A DNA stretch of 8,429 nucleotides from an uncultured Lachnospiraceae bacterium (GTDB taxonomy: Bacteria; Bacillota; Clostridia; Lachnospirales; Lachnospiraceae). Every line of letters begins with the position of its first letter. The stretch's first letter is position 1. Below are positions 7,186 through 8,429 of the stretch, in pieces. The notes beneath the pieces are model-generated. The model did not search any database, had not been told where the DNA came from, and worked only from the letters and a program-made list of their open reading frames with translations. The stretch is taken from the NCBI GenBank assembly GCA_947178115.1, contig CAMWXF010000056.1, forward strand, positions 1-8,429, written 5' to 3'. Both the position numbers and the translations under genes were made by a program.

Positions 7186-7194
7186 GAAAGGAAC

Positions 7195-7200
7195 AGGTGA
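7195..7200 (+). promoter_or_regulatory. Ribosome binding site deciding the ilvA start
   Basis: AGGTGA, followed by T, matches part of the extended anti-Shine-Dalgarno complement (AAGGAGGTGAT). It lies 7 nt before ATG 7208. An in-frame ATG at 7157 would overlap the end of ftsY by 29 nt, so 7208 is preferred. Confidence 0.65.
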
Positions 7201-7207
7201 TAGAGTC

Positions 7208-8425
7208 ATGAAAGAACTGTCTTTAGATAAGTTTGAGGAGGCATATGAAGTTGTCAAAGAAGTTGCTTCGGAGACAAAGCTGATCTACAGTGATTATTTC
7301 AGCGCACAGACGAATAATAAAGTTTATTTGAAGCCGGAGAATATGCAGTTGACGGGTGCGTATAAGTTGCGCGGTGCTTACTATAAGATCAGCACGTTAA
7401 CAGAGGAAGAGCGGGAGAAGGGATTGATTACGGCTTCAGCAGGCAATCATGCGCAGGGTGTTGCATATGCCGCCAAGTGCTATGGGGTCAAAGCCGTGAT
7501 TGTGATGCCGACGACAACCCCTCTGATCAAGGTGAACCGCACGAAGGGGTATGGTGCAGAGGTAATCCTGCAGGGCGATGTATATGACGAGGCATGTGCA
7601 TATGCATATAAGCTGGCGGAAGAGAAGGGATATACATTCGTACATCCTTTTGACGATCTGGATGTGGCGACCGGGCAGGGTACCATTGCCATGGAAATTA
7701 TAAAGGAGCAGCCTCTCGTAGATTATATCCTGGTACCGATCGGCGGCGGCGGGCTTGCCACCGGCGTGTCTGCATTGGCGAAGCTGTTGAATCCTAAGAT
7801 TAAAGTGATCGGAGTGGAGCCGGCGGGCGCCAACTGTATGCAGGAGTCTATCCGTGCGGGTAAGGTGCAGACCCTTGACCGGGTGAGCACGATTGCGGAC
7901 GGTACGGCCGTGAAGACACCCGGAACCAATATTTTCCCGTATGTAAGTAAGAATCTGGATGGCATCATCACGGTGGAGGATGAAGAGCTGGTGGTGGCTT
8001 TTCTTGATATGGTGGAGAACCACAAGATGATTGTGGAGAACTCCGGACTGCTTACGGTGGCGGCACTGAAACATTTGGATGTGAAGAATAAGAAGGTCGT
8101 CTCGATCTTAAGCGGCGGAAACATGGATGTGATAACGATGTCTTCGGTAGTACAGCAGGGCTTGGTGCTGCGTGACAGGATCTTTACGGTATCTGTTCTT
8201 CTGCCGGATAAACCGGGCGAATTGTCCAGAGTCTCTGATGTCATTGCGAAACAGAGCGGCAATGTAATCAAGTTAGAGCACAACCAGTTCGTGTCCATCA
8301 ACCGCAATGCGGCAGTAGAGCTTCGAATTACGCTGGAGGCGTATGGCACGGAGCATAAGAATCAGATTATCGAGGCGCTGAATCAGAATGGCTATCAGCC
8401 GAAGGTCGTGCGTGTGGGTATCTAG
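7208..8425 (+). CDS. ilvA: Threonine ammonia-lyase, medium form with one ACT domain
   Basis: This PLP enzyme deaminates L-threonine to 2-oxobutanoate and ammonia, either as the entry to isoleucine synthesis or in threonine breakdown. The 405-residue product is a fold-type II PLP protein. The PLP-binding lysine is Lys53 in TGAYKLRGA (49-57), phosphate and substrate contacts lie in SAGNHAQG (77-84), the glycine loop is GGGGLATG (179-186), and SGGN (302-305) holds the serine that contacts the PLP ring nitrogen. A single ACT domain covers about 325-405 (start FTVSVLLPDKPGELS), suggesting amino acid feedback. Length and architecture fit the one-ACT family that includes biodegradative-type enzymes. 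They do not fit the two-ACT E. coli IlvA or the TdcB form without ACT, so a biosynthetic versus catabolic role cannot be decided; a serine dehydratase activity is also possible. The gene starts 22 nt after ftsY, with no room for a T-box leader or own promoter, so it is probably cotranscribed. Confidence 0.93.
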   Translation: MKELSLDKFEEAYEVVKEVASETKLIYSDYFSAQTNNKVYLKPENMQLTGAYKLRGAYYKISTLTEEEREKGLITASAGNHAQGVAYAAKCYGVKAVIVMPTTTPLIKVNRTKGYGAEVILQGDVYDEACAYAYKLAEEKGYTFVHPFDDLDVATGQGTIAMEIIKEQPLVDYILVPIGGGGLATGVSALAKLLNPKIKVIGVEPAGANCMQESIRAGKVQTLDRVSTIADGTAVKTPGTNIFPYVSKNLDGIITVEDEELVVAFLDMVENHKMIVENSGLLTVAALKHLDVKNKKVVSILSGGNMDVITMSSVVQQGLVLRDRIFTVSVLLPDKPGELSRVSDVIAKQSGNVIKLEHNQFVSINRNAAVELRITLEAYGTEHKNQIIEALNQNGYQPKVVRVGI

Positions 8426-8429
8426 TATG

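Noticed and set aside
7157..7207. Upstream ATG adding 17 residues to the threonine ammonia-lyase
   Set aside because: It would overlap the end of ftsY by 29 nt, lacks a binding site, and the added residues do not look like the family N terminus.
7436..8349. Minus-strand open frames of 212 and 208 codons opposite ilvA
   Set aside because: They overlap an intact, clearly conserved gene, have unnatural composition, and show no family motifs or credible ribosome binding sites.
1..8429. Novel defence system, prophage, insertion sequence or CRISPR
   Set aside because: Every sizeable coding frame is a recognised housekeeping gene on one strand, with no transposase, integrase, inverted terminal repeats, spaced repeats or abrupt change in composition seen.

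Overview
The window reads as an ordinary housekeeping stretch of a Clostridia chromosome, most likely from a Lachnospiraceae-like (Clostridium cluster XIVa) Firmicute. This placement rests on gene order (yceD-rpmF, then plsX-acpP-rnc-smc-ftsY), strong AAGGAGG-type ribosome binding sites, and the look of the proteins: zinc-type L32, an FtsY without an acidic domain, and a full Firmicutes-type SMC. It is inferred from sequence, not from a database search. All genes lie on the + strand and none is broken. Only the first gene is cut, by the window edge.

Layout. Positions 1-106 hold the last 34 codons of a YceD/DUF177 protein, followed after 2 nt by rpmF (109-288). A hairpin and T-tract terminator (327-379) closes that unit. 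A candidate sigma-A promoter (TTGATT, 17 nt, TATATT at 404-432) follows, then a leader of about 100 nt with an 8-bp hairpin, then plsX (start placed at 542, not the longer open frame from 449). acpP follows after 29 nt. A second, weaker terminator-like hairpin (1845-1872) lies in the 133-nt gap before rnc. From rnc onward the genes are tightly packed: rnc to smc 9 nt, smc to ftsY a 1-nt overlap (TGATG), ftsY to ilvA 22 nt. The window ends 4 nt after the ilvA stop.

How the genes fit together. PlsX makes acyl-phosphate from acyl-ACP, and AcpP is the acyl carrier, so this pair starts phospholipid synthesis. RNase III processes rRNA and other double-stranded RNA. SMC condenses and segregates the chromosome. 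FtsY is the SRP receptor for co-translational membrane targeting. L32 is a ribosomal protein. The cluster therefore couples growth-linked functions: ribosome, membrane lipid, RNA maturation, chromosome and secretion. The last gene, a medium-length threonine ammonia-lyase with one C-terminal ACT domain, is the metabolic outlier.

I found no mobile element, CRISPR array, RNA gene or novel defence-like system. The points worth a second look are small: the plsX leader and start, an AT-rich palindrome between direct repeats over its candidate -10, the leaky-looking hairpin after acpP, the absence of fab genes between plsX and acpP, and ilvA placed behind ftsY.
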